Shown in pieces: positions 26,116 to 34,131 of a stretch of 64,000 bases of DNA (position 1 is the first letter of the stretch; every line of letters starts with the position of its first letter). The notes beneath the pieces were generated by a model that was given only the letters and a program-made list of their open reading frames with translations, did not search any database and was not told the DNA's origin. This stretch comes from Streptomyces cucumeris. Lineage in GTDB: Bacteria; Actinomycetota; Actinomycetes; Streptomycetales; Streptomycetaceae. Made by a program: the position numbers and the translations under genes. The DNA is taken from contig NZ_JANCLX010000009.1 of assembly GCF_024295805.1 (NCBI RefSeq), positions 220,442 to 284,441 on the forward strand, read 5' to 3'.

Positions 26116-28266
26116 TCAGCCGGTCCGCAGCGCGCCCAGCAGCTCCGCGCTCGCCATGGTGAACGGATGGTCGCGGCCCAGATCGCGTTCACGCCGCGTC
26201 ACCACGTCCGTCATCAGCTCGACGGCCGAGTCCCGGTCCCCCAGCGCGGCCCTGATCCGGGCGAGGAGCTGCCGCGCCGCGAGGGCGATCGGGTACTCGG
26301 GACCGAAGCGGCGCCGATACCCCTCGGCGACCTGTCCGATCTCCTCCTCCGCCTCCGTGAACCGGCCGAGGACGAAGAGCGCACGGGCATGGTTGTGCCG
26401 GGCGCCGAGGGTGACGGTGTGGTCGGGGCCGAGACGGGTCACGCACTGCTCGGGGAGGGAGAGCAGGACGTCGCCTTCCTCGACGGCGCCTTCCCCGGCG
26501 GCGGGCTGCTCGGCGGCCAGTTCCTCCGCGGACAGCGTCGCCAGCAGACTGGCGCGGGAGCGCAGGGTCAGCGGGTGGTCGGGGCCCAGCGCGGACCGCC
26601 GGCCCGCGACCACGGAGCGGAGGAGGGCGAGCGCCTCATCACGGCGGCCGAGGTTCCCGAGGACCAGTTGCAGGCCGTGGGAAGTGTCCAGGGTGTCGGG
26701 GTCCGCCGCCCCGAACAGCCGCTCCTGCGCGGTGCGTACGCCGCGGAGCAGCCGCTCGGCCTCCTCGTACCGGCCCAGCCGGAACAGTGAGCGCCCCGCC
26801 CGGGAGCGGGCCGCCAGCACCAGCCGGTGCTCCGTGCCGAGCGCGGGCCCGGCGGTGTCGGCCGCCGCGCGGGCGGTCTCCCAGGCGGACAGATAGTCCC
26901 CGGTGCGGTGCAGCGCGGTGGACAGCCGGGTGGCCACGGTCAGTGCCTCGCCCATGGTCGCCGAATCGGTGACATGGCGCAGCAGGGCCAGTGCGTGCGG
27001 GACGAACAGCCGCAGCCTCGGATCATGCGGTCCGGCGTCGGGCACGCCGGGAAGCGCGGCGCCGAGCATCCCGGCCGCCGTCGTATCGAGGGCGGTGCGG
27101 TCGGCGGGCGGGGTGGCGGCGGCGACGCTGTCGAGCAGCACCCCGTGGGTCTGGAGACAGCGCACACCGACCTCCACCAGTTCGGTGAGCGACTGGTCGA
27201 GCAGGGCCCGCAGGGCCGTCTCCGTCCGCGCACGGGGAACGGCCGCGCCGATTTCCGGACAATTCAGCAGGGACAGCGGCAGTGGCTCCGGGGCGAACCG
27301 GGCCAGCAGCCTCAGCAAGGTGGCCGCCTCGGGCAGACCGCGCGCCCCGAACGCGTCGAGGGTGAGCTGCCAGGTCCGCCCGACCAGGTGGCGTGGGTCC
27401 TCGCCGGACATGGCGTCAGCTCCTTGGTCGATGAGTTCGATGGGCTCCCCCTCGTCGAGCTGGCGCCCGTAGGCGTCCATCGTCCAGGGGTCGAGCACTT
27501 GGTGGGAGAGGAAGCCCCCCGCGAGGGTCAGCGCGAGCGGCAGCCGGCCGAGCCGGTCCGCGACCTCGGCGGCCTGCTCCATCGTGCCACTGGAGGGGGC
27601 GAGGTCATGGAGGATCCGGGCGGCGTCCTCGCGCGGCAGCACCCCGATGTGCTGCAACTCCGCCCCGGGCCACCAGCGCGCGGCGGCCCGCCGGGTGGTG
27701 ATGACGACCGTGCCGCGCGGACTGGTGCGCAGCCAGCTTCCGTCGCGCAGGATTTCGGGGTCGTCGGCGTTGTCGAGCACCAGCAGCCAGGGTTCGGCGG
27801 AGCGGTCCAGCCGCTCCCAGACCAGATCCGCGGCGGGGCGCAATCCGTTCCGGGCGGCCAGCAGTTCTCCGTCACCGGCCCCGCGGTCGGCCGCGACGGC
27901 GAGCATGCCGGACCGCAGGGAGGCGCGGTCCGCGGCATTGACCCACAGCCCGGCCCGGCCGAGGGTCTCCGTGGCGTGGTGGAAGAGCGCGTAGGCGACG
28001 GCTGTCTTGCCGCAGCCGCCCATACCGTGCAGGACGAAGACCTCGCCGCAGCGCCCCGGCGCGACGCCCGCGCGCAGCCGCTCCAGCACCTCGGCGCGGT
28101 CGCGCAGCACCACGGGAGCACGGCCGACGGCCGGACGGCGGACCGAGTCCGGACCGGCCGGGCCGGAGTCACCGCCGTAGTGGTGGTGTTCGCTGATGTG
28201 CTGGTCCCCCGACGACTGGTAGACGCGGCCGCCGTCCTCGGCACGGCCGTCCATCCCGCCGGTCAT
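26116..28266 (-). CDS. STAND ATPase: NB-ARC domain with C-terminal TPR repeats
   Basis: A 716-residue NLR-like signal-transducing ATPase. Residues 1-40 hold a short conserved-looking motif (VYQSSGDQHISEHHHYG) in place of an obvious effector domain. The P-loop GMGGCGKT is at 81-88; the Walker B strand is WLLVLDNADD; TTRRAA is the sensor; GRLPLALTLAG is the NB-ARC GxP motif. From about residue 460 TPR units of the NB-ARC/kinesin-light-chain type follow (RLFRLGRYEEAERLLR, VLGRFTEAEEEI). Such proteins oligomerise after sensing a ligand with the repeats. No large effector is fused, so the short N-terminus may recruit one. The start is uncertain: ATG 28266 or 28254, both without a clear ribosome-binding site. 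Confidence 0.87.
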   Translation of the reverse strand: MTGGMDGRAEDGGRVYQSSGDQHISEHHHYGGDSGPAGPDSVRRPAVGRAPVVLRDRAEVLERLRAGVAPGRCGEVFVLHGMGGCGKTAVAYALFHHATETLGRAGLWVNAADRASLRSGMLAVAADRGAGDGELLAARNGLRPAADLVWERLDRSAEPWLLVLDNADDPEILRDGSWLRTSPRGTVVITTRRAAARWWPGAELQHIGVLPREDAARILHDLAPSSGTMEQAAEVADRLGRLPLALTLAGGFLSHQVLDPWTMDAYGRQLDEGEPIELIDQGADAMSGEDPRHLVGRTWQLTLDAFGARGLPEAATLLRLLARFAPEPLPLSLLNCPEIGAAVPRARTETALRALLDQSLTELVEVGVRCLQTHGVLLDSVAAATPPADRTALDTTAAGMLGAALPGVPDAGPHDPRLRLFVPHALALLRHVTDSATMGEALTVATRLSTALHRTGDYLSAWETARAAADTAGPALGTEHRLVLAARSRAGRSLFRLGRYEEAERLLRGVRTAQERLFGAADPDTLDTSHGLQLVLGNLGRRDEALALLRSVVAGRRSALGPDHPLTLRSRASLLATLSAEELAAEQPAAGEGAVEEGDVLLSLPEQCVTRLGPDHTVTLGARHNHARALFVLGRFTEAEEEIGQVAEGYRRRFGPEYPIALAARQLLARIRAALGDRDSAVELMTDVVTRRERDLGRDHPFTMASAELLGALRTG

Positions 28267-28589
28267 CGCCCGGTGCTGTGCTGGTCTCGTCCGGGCCGCT
28301 GGAGCCTCGTTCTCCGCCACGGCCGGGGCATTCCCCCGCGTGTGCGCTCCCGGGCATCGCCGGCCATCGATGTGACAATTGTGGCTCCAGCGATCTGTGC
28401 GGCTGAAGCAAGCTGCGGACCCACGGCTCCCCCTGGCCTGATGTGATTTTGCAGGCAAGCATAACTATTGAGCCGGATGGGGCAAGGCCGATCCGGCCCT
28501 TCCCGCTTCCACTTTGGCATATGCCCGGGTCACCGCCCATCAGGCGCGAATCGATGCGGACAGCCTGGCAGCTCCGAGAGTCCGGCCAC

Positions 28590-28595
28590 TATAGT
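28590..28595 (+). promoter_or_regulatory. -10 box before the small-protein/DUF6879 pair
   Basis: TATAGT, with a weak TGGCAG 18 bp upstream (28566-28571). Transcription would begin at about 28602. The 365-bp region 28267-28631 between the divergent STAND gene and this pair shows no other gene. Confidence 0.4.
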
Positions 28596-28631
28596 TTTCC
28601 GGTCATGGATCAAGCGAAGGGAGCGACAACT

Positions 28632-28901
28632 GTGGCCAGGCCATGGGAAGCCGACCCCACCACGGGGTTCAAGAAGCGCTGGGGGAAGTCACCCCAGGAA
28701 TTAGGACACACGACCGACAGTCCCGACTGCCCTGATATCTGGGAGCTCGGCAACGGGGATGTGGCCGTCATCGGCAGGGATCTCACCGACTCGCTCGGGA
28801 CGTCGCTGCCGGCCGGTGTCTCCATCGGAGCGGACGAACGCCTCGTGGTGATTCCGCGGAGCATGATGGTCGCGGCGAAGCCGGATATCCCCAGTGTTTG
28901 A
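28632..28901 (+). CDS. Small conserved-type protein paired with DUF6879
   Basis: An 89-residue protein of unknown function. Its middle reads CPDIWELGNGDVAVIGRDLT and its end DERLVVIPRSMMVAAKPDI; I recognise this pattern as a common partner of DUF6879 genes in Streptomyces but know no activity. GTG 28632 has AAGGGAG 8 nt upstream; ATG 28605 in the same frame would give a nearly leaderless start. The stop codon overlaps the start of the next gene by 8 bp, so the two are translationally coupled. Confidence 0.75.
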   Translation: MARPWEADPTTGFKKRWGKSPQELGHTTDSPDCPDIWELGNGDVAVIGRDLTDSLGTSLPAGVSIGADERLVVIPRSMMVAAKPDIPSV

Positions 28902-29505
28902 ATCCTTCCGCCACGGCACTTCAGAACCCCTGAATCGACCCGACTATCATGCGGAATTCTACCGCGTCCACGGAAGCGGAATCCGTTTCCTCAACAAACT
29001 GGAACGCGGACAGCACTTCAAGGAACGCGGATTCGCGAGCTGGGAAGCGTTCGCGGCCGGTGAATGGGAAAAGGCACTCTCCCTGGTGGAGGAGAAACGC
29101 GATGTCTACACCCAGCAGTTCGAGGAGGCGGCTGAACTCGGTGTGCTGACGCGTCGGCTGCGCGTGGTGGAGTTTCCGGTGACGCCCTATGTGCAGTGGG
29201 AGCTCTTCGTGCTCAAGCTGCGCGTGGAGCTCGGTTACCACATCAAGGTCATGGACGCCCGGAAGATCTCGGACCTCGAACAGGACCATCCCGTACCCGA
29301 GGTGGTCATCCTCGGGGAAGAGGTGATGTTCGAGGTGGTCTACGACGGCGACGGAAACGCCGCGGGGGCCAACAAGTTCACCGACCGGGCGCTGATCCGC
29401 GAGACCTCGGCCGGGTTCGACACGCTCTACGACCGCGCGGAGGACTTCTTCCCGTTCTTCGAGCGGGAGATCGCTCCGCTTCCCCCGCCCCCGCCCGGCG
29501 GGTGA
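28894..29505 (+). CDS. DUF6879 family protein
   Basis: A 203-residue soluble protein without a signal peptide. Features resembling DUF6879 are a charged N-terminal half with RDVYTQQFEEAAELG, a central VQWELFVLKLRVELGYHIKVMDA, and a C-terminal beta-rich region (VVILGEEVMFEVVYDGDG) ending in polyproline. The conserved Trp/Glu-rich core suggests a ligand or protein interaction domain; the biochemical function is unknown. The GTG start overlaps the upstream stop. Members are often found near XRE regulators or STAND ATPases in Streptomyces; here a STAND ATPase is divergent. Confidence 0.78.
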   Translation: MFESFRHGTSEPLNRPDYHAEFYRVHGSGIRFLNKLERGQHFKERGFASWEAFAAGEWEKALSLVEEKRDVYTQQFEEAAELGVLTRRLRVVEFPVTPYVQWELFVLKLRVELGYHIKVMDARKISDLEQDHPVPEVVILGEEVMFEVVYDGDGNAAGANKFTDRALIRETSAGFDTLYDRAEDFFPFFEREIAPLPPPPPGG

Positions 29506-29513
29506 GCGCCCGT

Positions 29514-29565
29514 GGACGGGAGTTCCCCGGACAGCCCGCGCAGCCGGGGCGTTCAGCTCCCGTCC
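29514..29565. terminator. Branched hairpin between convergent genes
   Basis: Outer stem GGACGGGAG / CTCCCGTCC (29514-29522 and 29557-29565) encloses a CCCCGG / CCGGGG stem (29525-29530 and 29544-29549). It includes the last codons of the minus-strand gene that ends at 29553 and can serve both directions. Confidence 0.65.
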
Positions 29566-29816
29566 GCGACCGATTCGAAGCGCCAGCGGTGGACCGTGCG
29601 GCGGGTCAGGTGCTCGGGGGGATCGGGGAGTTCGGGCAGGCCCGGGGTGTCGTAGGCGGCGTTCCACCAGGTGATGACCAGGACCCGGTCCCCGGGGGCG
29701 CGGAAGGTCTCACGGCGCAGCGGGGGCGGGTCCAGGGGCTGTCGGGCGGCCCAGGTGAGCAGATCGGCTCCGGCGCCCTCGACCGCACGGGCCTCCCACA
29801 TCAGGGCGACGGTCAT
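29553..29816 (-). CDS. Small protein translationally coupled to tsaD
   Basis: An 87-residue protein of unknown function, with no membrane segment or known motif. It is rich in Trp, Pro and Arg (LLTWAARQPLDPPPLRRE, VLVITWWNAAYDTPG). Its ATG overlaps the tsaD stop in an ATGA arrangement, so it is the last gene of the tsaB-rimI-tsaD transcript. Coupling implies need in fixed ratio with TsaD, but no homologue with known function comes to mind. Confidence 0.75.
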   Translation of the reverse strand: MTVALMWEARAVEGAGADLLTWAARQPLDPPPLRRETFRAPGDRVLVITWWNAAYDTPGLPELPDPPEHLTRRTVHRWRFESVADGS

Positions 29817-30943
29817 GCGTAGAGGTTCTTCCGGCTCAGCTCGTGCACATGGTCGTGGTCATGCGTGTGGGAGTGGGCGTGGGAGTGCGTATGCGCCTCG
29901 GGGTCGGGGACATGGGGATCGGTCACCGGGAGCGAGGAGTCGGCGGACAGGTCCCAGGCGGAGGCCGAGCGGCCGCGGGCGACCATCTCCGCGCCGAGGG
30001 CCGCGACCATCGCGCCGTTGTCCGTGCACAGCTTGGGGCGCGGGACGCGCAGGGTGATGCCCGCGTCCTCGCAGCGGCGCTCGGCCAGGGCGCGCAGCCG
30101 GGAGTTGGCGGCGACGCCGCCGCCGATCATCAGGTGGTCGACGCCCTCGTCCTTGCAGGCGCGGACGGCCTTGCGGGTCAGCACATCGGCGACGGCCTCC
30201 TGGAAGGAGGCGGAGACATCGGCGACCGGCACCTCCTCGCCCGCCGCGCGCTTGGCCTCGATCCAGCGGGCCACGGCGGTCTTCAGGCCGGAGAAGGAGA
30301 AGTCGTAGGCGGCGTCCCGCGGACCGGTGAGACCGCGGGGGAAGGCGATGGCGTCGGGGTCCCCGTCACGGGCGATGCGGTCGATGACCGGGCCGCCGGG
30401 GAAGCCGAGGTGCAGCACCCGGGCGATCTTGTCGAACGCCTCGCCCGCCGCGTCGTCGATGGTCGAACCCAGCGGGCGGACGTCGGAGGTGATGTCGGGG
30501 GCGAGGAGCAGCGAGGAGTGGCCGCCGCTGACCAGCAGCGCCATGGTCGGCTCGGGCAGCGGGCCGTGTTCGAGCTGGTCGACGCAGATGTGCGAGGCGA
30601 GGTGATTGACGCCGTAGAGCGGCTTGCCGAGGGCGTAGGCGTACGCCTTGGCCGCGGAGACGCCCACGAGCAGGGCGCCCGCGAGTCCGGGACCGGCGGT
30701 GACGGCGATGCCGTCGAGGTCGGAGGCGGCGACCCCGGCCTCCTTCAGGGCCCGCTGGATGGTGGGGACCATCGCCTCCAGATGGGCGCGGCTGGCGACC
30801 TCGGGGACCACCCCGCCGAAGCGGGCGTGCTCGTCCACGCTGGAGGCGACCGCGTCGGCGAGCAGGGTGTGGCCGCGGACGATCCCGACGCCGGTCTCGT
30901 CGCAGGAGGTCTCGATGCCGAGGACGAGCGGTTCGTCAGCCAT
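29813..30943 (-). CDS. tsaD: tRNA threonylcarbamoyladenosine synthase subunit TsaD, with His-rich tail
   Basis: Transfers the threonylcarbamoyl group from its AMP adduct to A37 of ANN-decoding tRNAs, with TsaB and TsaE. ASKHA-fold protein of 376 residues: the N-terminal GIETSCDETG, metal-binding HLASHICVD in place of the usual HxxxH, and GGGVAANSRLR are recognisable. After the normal end a tail of about 29 residues is dominated by His (HTHSHAHSHTHDHDHVH). Many TsaD proteins have no such tail; it may bind Ni, Zn or Fe. ATG 30943 begins MADEPLVLGIETSC. The gene overlaps rimI by 8 bp. Confidence 0.96.
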   Translation of the reverse strand: MADEPLVLGIETSCDETGVGIVRGHTLLADAVASSVDEHARFGGVVPEVASRAHLEAMVPTIQRALKEAGVAASDLDGIAVTAGPGLAGALLVGVSAAKAYAYALGKPLYGVNHLASHICVDQLEHGPLPEPTMALLVSGGHSSLLLAPDITSDVRPLGSTIDDAAGEAFDKIARVLHLGFPGGPVIDRIARDGDPDAIAFPRGLTGPRDAAYDFSFSGLKTAVARWIEAKRAAGEEVPVADVSASFQEAVADVLTRKAVRACKDEGVDHLMIGGGVAANSRLRALAERRCEDAGITLRVPRPKLCTDNGAMVAALGAEMVARGRSASAWDLSADSSLPVTDPHVPDPEAHTHSHAHSHTHDHDHVHELSRKNLYA

Positions 30944-31502
30944 GGGTCTTCGTTCCTTGTACTGAGGGGGGCGGCACGGCCGCGGAAGGGGTCGTGGGCG
31001 CGGCCGGATCGGTCAGCCGCATGACGAGGGCGTCCACGTTGCCCGGCTGGTAGTAGCCCTTGCGGAAACCGATGGGCTCGAAGCCGAAGCGCTCGTACAG
31101 GCGCTGTGCGCGGGTGTTGTCGACGCGCACCTCAAGGAGCACCTCCCGGCACTCGAAGGCGGTGGCGGCGCCGAGGAGATCGGTGAGGAGCCGGGCGCCG
31201 AGCCCGGTGCCCCAGTGGTCGCGGGCGGTGGCGATGGTCTGGACGTCGCCGGTGTGGTCGAAGACCGCGAGCCCGGCGTAGCCGACTATCGCGCCCGGCT
31301 CCGGATCCTGGTCCGTCCCGGCGCCGCCCGCTTCCGCGACCACGTAGTGACGGGTGACGTCCCGGCCCCGGGCGTGGGCGAGCTCGGACCAGAACATCCC
31401 GCGCGACCAGGCGTCGTCGGGGAACAGCTCCTCCTCGAGCGCCAGCACGGGTTCGATGTCCCACCAGCGCATCTCGCGCAACGTCACGGTCGGGCCGGTC
31501 AC
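30936..31502 (-). CDS. rimI: Ribosomal-protein-alanine N-acetyltransferase RimI-like (GNAT)
   Basis: GNAT acetyltransferase of 188 residues. The acetyl-CoA loop lies in TARDHWGTGLGARLL, a modified R/QxxGxG/A, and the C-terminal signature VRVDNTRAQRLYERFGFE is complete. RimI acetylates the N-terminal alanine of ribosomal protein S18 in E. coli; genes at this locus in actinobacteria are annotated accordingly. The GTG start overlaps the tsaB stop (GTGA). A Pro/Ala-rich tail of about 20 residues follows the fold. Confidence 0.93.
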   Translation of the reverse strand: MTGPTVTLREMRWWDIEPVLALEEELFPDDAWSRGMFWSELAHARGRDVTRHYVVAEAGGAGTDQDPEPGAIVGYAGLAVFDHTGDVQTIATARDHWGTGLGARLLTDLLGAATAFECREVLLEVRVDNTRAQRLYERFGFEPIGFRKGYYQPGNVDALVMRLTDPAAPTTPSAAVPPPSVQGTKTHG

Positions 31503-32173
31503 TTGGGGGTGACCACCTTGTAGTTCGCGGGCACCTTGGCGTCGGGGCGGCGCAGGTACAGCGGCCGGGGCGGCAGCAGTTCCTCACCGCGCGCCAGCTT
31601 CGCCGCGGCCAGCGAGGCCAGCGCCCCGGCCGACTGGTGCTCGGGCATCCCGGACGGCACCTCGGCGAAGGCGGCCGGGTAGAGGAGGGCGCCCGCGCCG
31701 ATGGCGGGCAGCCCGGCGACGGGCCCGGCCTCGGTGAGATCGGCGGGGTGGTCCACGGCGGGCTCGGTCACCCGGGTCAGCGGATCGTCGTAGCGGGCCC
31801 AGTAGACCTCCTTGCGGCGCGCGTCGGTGGCCACGACGAAGGGGCCGGTCAGCCCGGCCCGCCCGGCGGCGTACGCGATCCCGTCCAGCGTGCACAGCCC
31901 GTGGACGGGGATGCCGAGGGCGGCGCCGAAGGTCGCGGCCGTCACCAGCCCGACCCGCAGCCCGGTGTAGGGGCCGGGGCCGACCCCGACGACGATGTCC
32001 GTCACCTCGGCCAGCTCGGTGCCCGCGGCCCGCAGGGTCCGGTGGACGGCGGGGAGCAGCAGCTCACCGTGGCGCCGGGCATCGATGTCGGCGGACTCGG
32101 CGAGAACTTCGGAGCCGTCGTGCAGAGCGACCGTGACGGCGGGGGTGGCGGTATCAAGAGCGAGCAACAGCAC
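31499..32173 (-). CDS. tsaB: tRNA threonylcarbamoyladenosine biosynthesis protein TsaB
   Basis: Inactive TsaD paralogue of 224 residues that dimerises with TsaD in the t6A complex. The N-terminal LLLALDTATPAVTVAL and VVGVGPGPYTGLRVGL segments are diagnostic. It heads the tsaB-rimI-tsaD-small gene operon, all with overlapping junctions. The GTG start at 32173 gives the family N-terminus. tsaE is about 1.4 kb upstream, separated by small genes and an opposite-strand gene. Confidence 0.95.
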   Translation of the reverse strand: MLLLALDTATPAVTVALHDGSEVLAESADIDARRHGELLLPAVHRTLRAAGTELAEVTDIVVGVGPGPYTGLRVGLVTAATFGAALGIPVHGLCTLDGIAYAAGRAGLTGPFVVATDARRKEVYWARYDDPLTRVTEPAVDHPADLTEAGPVAGLPAIGAGALLYPAAFAEVPSGMPEHQSAGALASLAAAKLARGEELLPPRPLYLRRPDAKVPANYKVVTPK

Positions 32174-32385
32174 GAGGACAGCCTACGGCGCCCCTGGAAG
32201 ATCGTTCTTCGGTCTGCGGCGGCGTTCGTCCGCCGTGAACCCCCGACCCCGGGGCTGCGTCCTTCGTACCAAGGGGGCAACAGGCCGGTGGTGGGGCGCG
32301 GTGAGCGCACACCCGTGCCACGCGCCGGTGCTACCGTCGCCATAAGTGCGTACGGGCCGTGAGCGCGTACTGACCGCAGGAGAGG

Positions 32386-32952
32386 ATGTCCGCCGTGCCG
32401 AGGAGCAGCACCGGGCCCGCCGTCGCCGTTCTCACCGCCGCCGCACTCGGCGCCGTCGCCTTCCTCGGCTACCAGGCCGCGGCGACCGCGCCCGACCATC
32501 CCACGCAGGCCCGGCCCGGTTCGCACTCCGACGGGTCGGAGGACCGGGCGAAGAAGACCAAGAAGAAGTCCACGGTCCTGCCCAGGAATTCGGGGACCGG
32601 CACCCGGGTCGTCTACGCGCTCGGGGACCGCCGGGTGTGGCTGGTCGGGGCGGACGGCCGGGCCACCCGCACCTTCGCGGTCGGCCCCAGCTCGGCCAGC
32701 CCGGACCCGGGGACGTACAAGGTCACCTCGCGGGACCCGGGCGGTGTGGGGTCGGACGGGGTGCAGGTCGAGCACGTCGTCGTCTTCCACTCGGAAGGGG
32801 GCGTGGTGTTCGGTTTCAGCGCGGCCATGGACGGCACGATGCCGGACCCGGACGCGCGGAAGCGGACGGGCGCGGTGCGGGAGGCACGGGCGGACGGCTC
32901 GGCGATGTGGGAGTTCGCGCAGGCCGGCACCGCGGTCGTGGTGATCGCCTAG
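32386..32952 (+). CDS. Exported protein resembling an L,D-transpeptidase domain without the catalytic cysteine
   Basis: A 188-residue protein with an N-terminal membrane anchor or signal (AVAVLTAAALGAVAFLGY), a Lys-rich linker (KKTKKKS), then a domain of about 115 residues. The pattern VVYALGDRRVWLVGADGRA, FAVGPSSASPDPGTYKV and the end WEFAQAGTAVVVIA follows the YkuD fold order, but the HG..SHGCxR active-site segment is replaced by RKRTGAVREAR, with no Cys anywhere. It would be non-catalytic. ATG 32386 has AGGAGAGG immediately upstream; GTG 32395 has better spacing. It interrupts the minus-strand tsa genes. Confidence 0.75.
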   Translation: MSAVPRSSTGPAVAVLTAAALGAVAFLGYQAAATAPDHPTQARPGSHSDGSEDRAKKTKKKSTVLPRNSGTGTRVVYALGDRRVWLVGADGRATRTFAVGPSSASPDPGTYKVTSRDPGGVGSDGVQVEHVVVFHSEGGVVFGFSAAMDGTMPDPDARKRTGAVREARADGSAMWEFAQAGTAVVVIA

Positions 32953-33171
32953 GTCCTGCCCTGCCGGTCTTCGTGGATCAGGCCGCGGTGTCCGGCGCAG
33001 GTGGGCACCTCCCGGCGTTGGCCGGGGGCGGATCGCAGGGCGGAGGGTCGTCCTCGTACCGGGCGCACTCGGATGATCCCGACAATGCGGCGAGGCGCGG
33101 TGCCGGCATCGCGGGCCCGCGATGACCGGCAGGAAAGGGCCTGGGCGGTCCGACTGCCTGCCGGGGGTCCG

Positions 33172-33366
33172 CTACGCGGCGTCGCGGCGCTCGCGCGTGG
33201 CCTCGTCGGGCTCGGATGCCGACCGCTCGGCGGCGGAGCCCGCTTCCTCGGCCGGGGGCGTGGACACCGCGCTGGCCGCCGCACAGGCCGCCAGCAGATC
33301 CCTCATCGACGGCGGGCGGCCGTCGTCGCGCCGGTCTGTCCCGACGACGGGTTCCTGGGCCGACAT
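33172..33366 (-). CDS. Small hydrophilic protein of unknown function
   Basis: A 64-residue protein beginning MSAQEPVVGTDRRDDGRPP, with a short Ala-rich helix (MRDLLAACAAASAV) and an acidic, Arg-ending C-terminus. It is supported by a strong ribosome-binding site, AGGAGG 6 nt before ATG 33366. No homologue is recognised. A 10-bp-arm palindrome with iron-box character lies 54-75 bp upstream and could be its operator. Confidence 0.6.
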   Translation of the reverse strand: MSAQEPVVGTDRRDDGRPPSMRDLLAACAAASAVSTPPAEEAGSAAERSASEPDEATRERRDAA

Positions 33367-33419
33367 GGATGCCTCCTGAGGGTCCTGGGGCACTCGGACG
33401 AACAGGGAAAAATCCGAAG

Positions 33420-33441
33420 GTGGTTAGGCACGCCTAACCAC
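33420..33441. promoter_or_regulatory. Palindrome resembling an iron box (DmdR/IdeR), or a terminator
   Basis: Perfect 10-bp arms, GTGGTTAGGC and GCCTAACCAC, with AC between. The TTAGGC-N3-CCTAA core equals most of the Streptomyces iron-box half. It covers the stop codon of one small minus-strand gene and lies upstream of the next. On the minus strand a TTTTT run follows 8 nt after the stem, so it could instead terminate the tsaE transcript. Confidence 0.45.
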
Positions 33442-33619
33442 GCTCCCCCTCCCATGTGACCACGGCCGATGCCCACAGCGCAACATCATGCCGACGGCTT
33501 GTCGGAATGTACCCCGTCAGCCGTCCGTCATCCCGTACGCGGACGGGGACGAGCACAGGGGTGAGCGCGGGGAGGACAGCGGTGATGCGCGCGGACAGGG
33601 ACGACCGCGGACGGGTCAT
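33434..33619 (-). CDS. Small protein coupled to tsaE
   Basis: A 61-residue protein, basic at the N-terminus (MTRPRSSLSARITAV) and with a hydrophobic middle (LPALTPVLVPVRV). No domain is recognised. The case for it is the ATGA overlap with the tsaE stop codon and Streptomyces-like codon use. The gene ends within the iron-box-like palindrome. Confidence 0.5.
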   Translation of the reverse strand: MTRPRSSLSARITAVLPALTPVLVPVRVRDDGRLTGYIPTSRRHDVALWASAVVTWEGERG

Positions 33620-34116
33620 CCGGTCAGCGACGCCAGATCCGCACCGGCCCACCGCGGCCCCACCCCGGTGACCACCACACCGCGGGCGTCGTCCGGGTCA
33701 CCGGCCGCGCCGTCGCCCACCGCCCGCTCGATCACCACGTGCAGCCGGTCCTCGGACAGCCCCTCGACCTTGCCCTCGCCCCATTCGACCGCGATCACCG
33801 ACTCCGGCAGCGACACATCGAGGTCGAGGTCCTCCATCTCGTCCAGACCGCCGCCCAGCCGGTAGGCGTCCACGTGGACCAGCGGCGGACCGGAGCCCAG
33901 CGACGGGTGCACCCGGGCGATCACGAACGTCGGCGAGGTGACCGCGCCGCGCACGCCCAGGCCCTCCCCCAGGCCCCGGGTCAGCGTGGTCTTGCCCGCG
34001 CCCAGCTCACCGGTGAGCAGCACCAGGTCGCCGGGGCGCAGCAGCTCGGCGAGTCTGCGGCCCAGGTCCTTCATCTGCTCGGGGGAGGTGACGGTGATGC
34101 GTGTCGCTACGTCCAT
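33616..34116 (-). CDS. tsaE: tRNA threonylcarbamoyladenosine biosynthesis ATPase TsaE
   Basis: P-loop ATPase of 166 residues that drives turnover of the TsaB-TsaD t6A complex. Walker A is GELGAGKTTLTRGLG (about residues 36-50); SPTFVIARVH and the conserved LVHVDAYRL follow; VIAVEWGEG is the family hallmark. A variable C-terminal extension of about 35 residues follows. It lies 15 bp downstream of the alpha/beta hydrolase gene in the row alr-hydrolase-tsaE, the same order as in many actinobacteria. Confidence 0.95.
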   Translation of the reverse strand: MDVATRITVTSPEQMKDLGRRLAELLRPGDLVLLTGELGAGKTTLTRGLGEGLGVRGAVTSPTFVIARVHPSLGSGPPLVHVDAYRLGGGLDEMEDLDLDVSLPESVIAVEWGEGKVEGLSEDRLHVVIERAVGDGAAGDPDDARGVVVTGVGPRWAGADLASLTG

Positions 34117-34131
34117 ACCGGCCGATGGTAC

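Noticed and set aside
26827..28446. Plus-strand open frame opposite the STAND ATPase gene
   Set aside because: The minus strand has a P-loop, NB-ARC motifs and TPRs; the plus frame encodes no recognisable domain.
33122..33379. Plus-strand 85-codon frame opposite the small gene at 33172
   Set aside because: The minus-strand frame has AGGAGG at ideal distance from its ATG; the plus frame has none.
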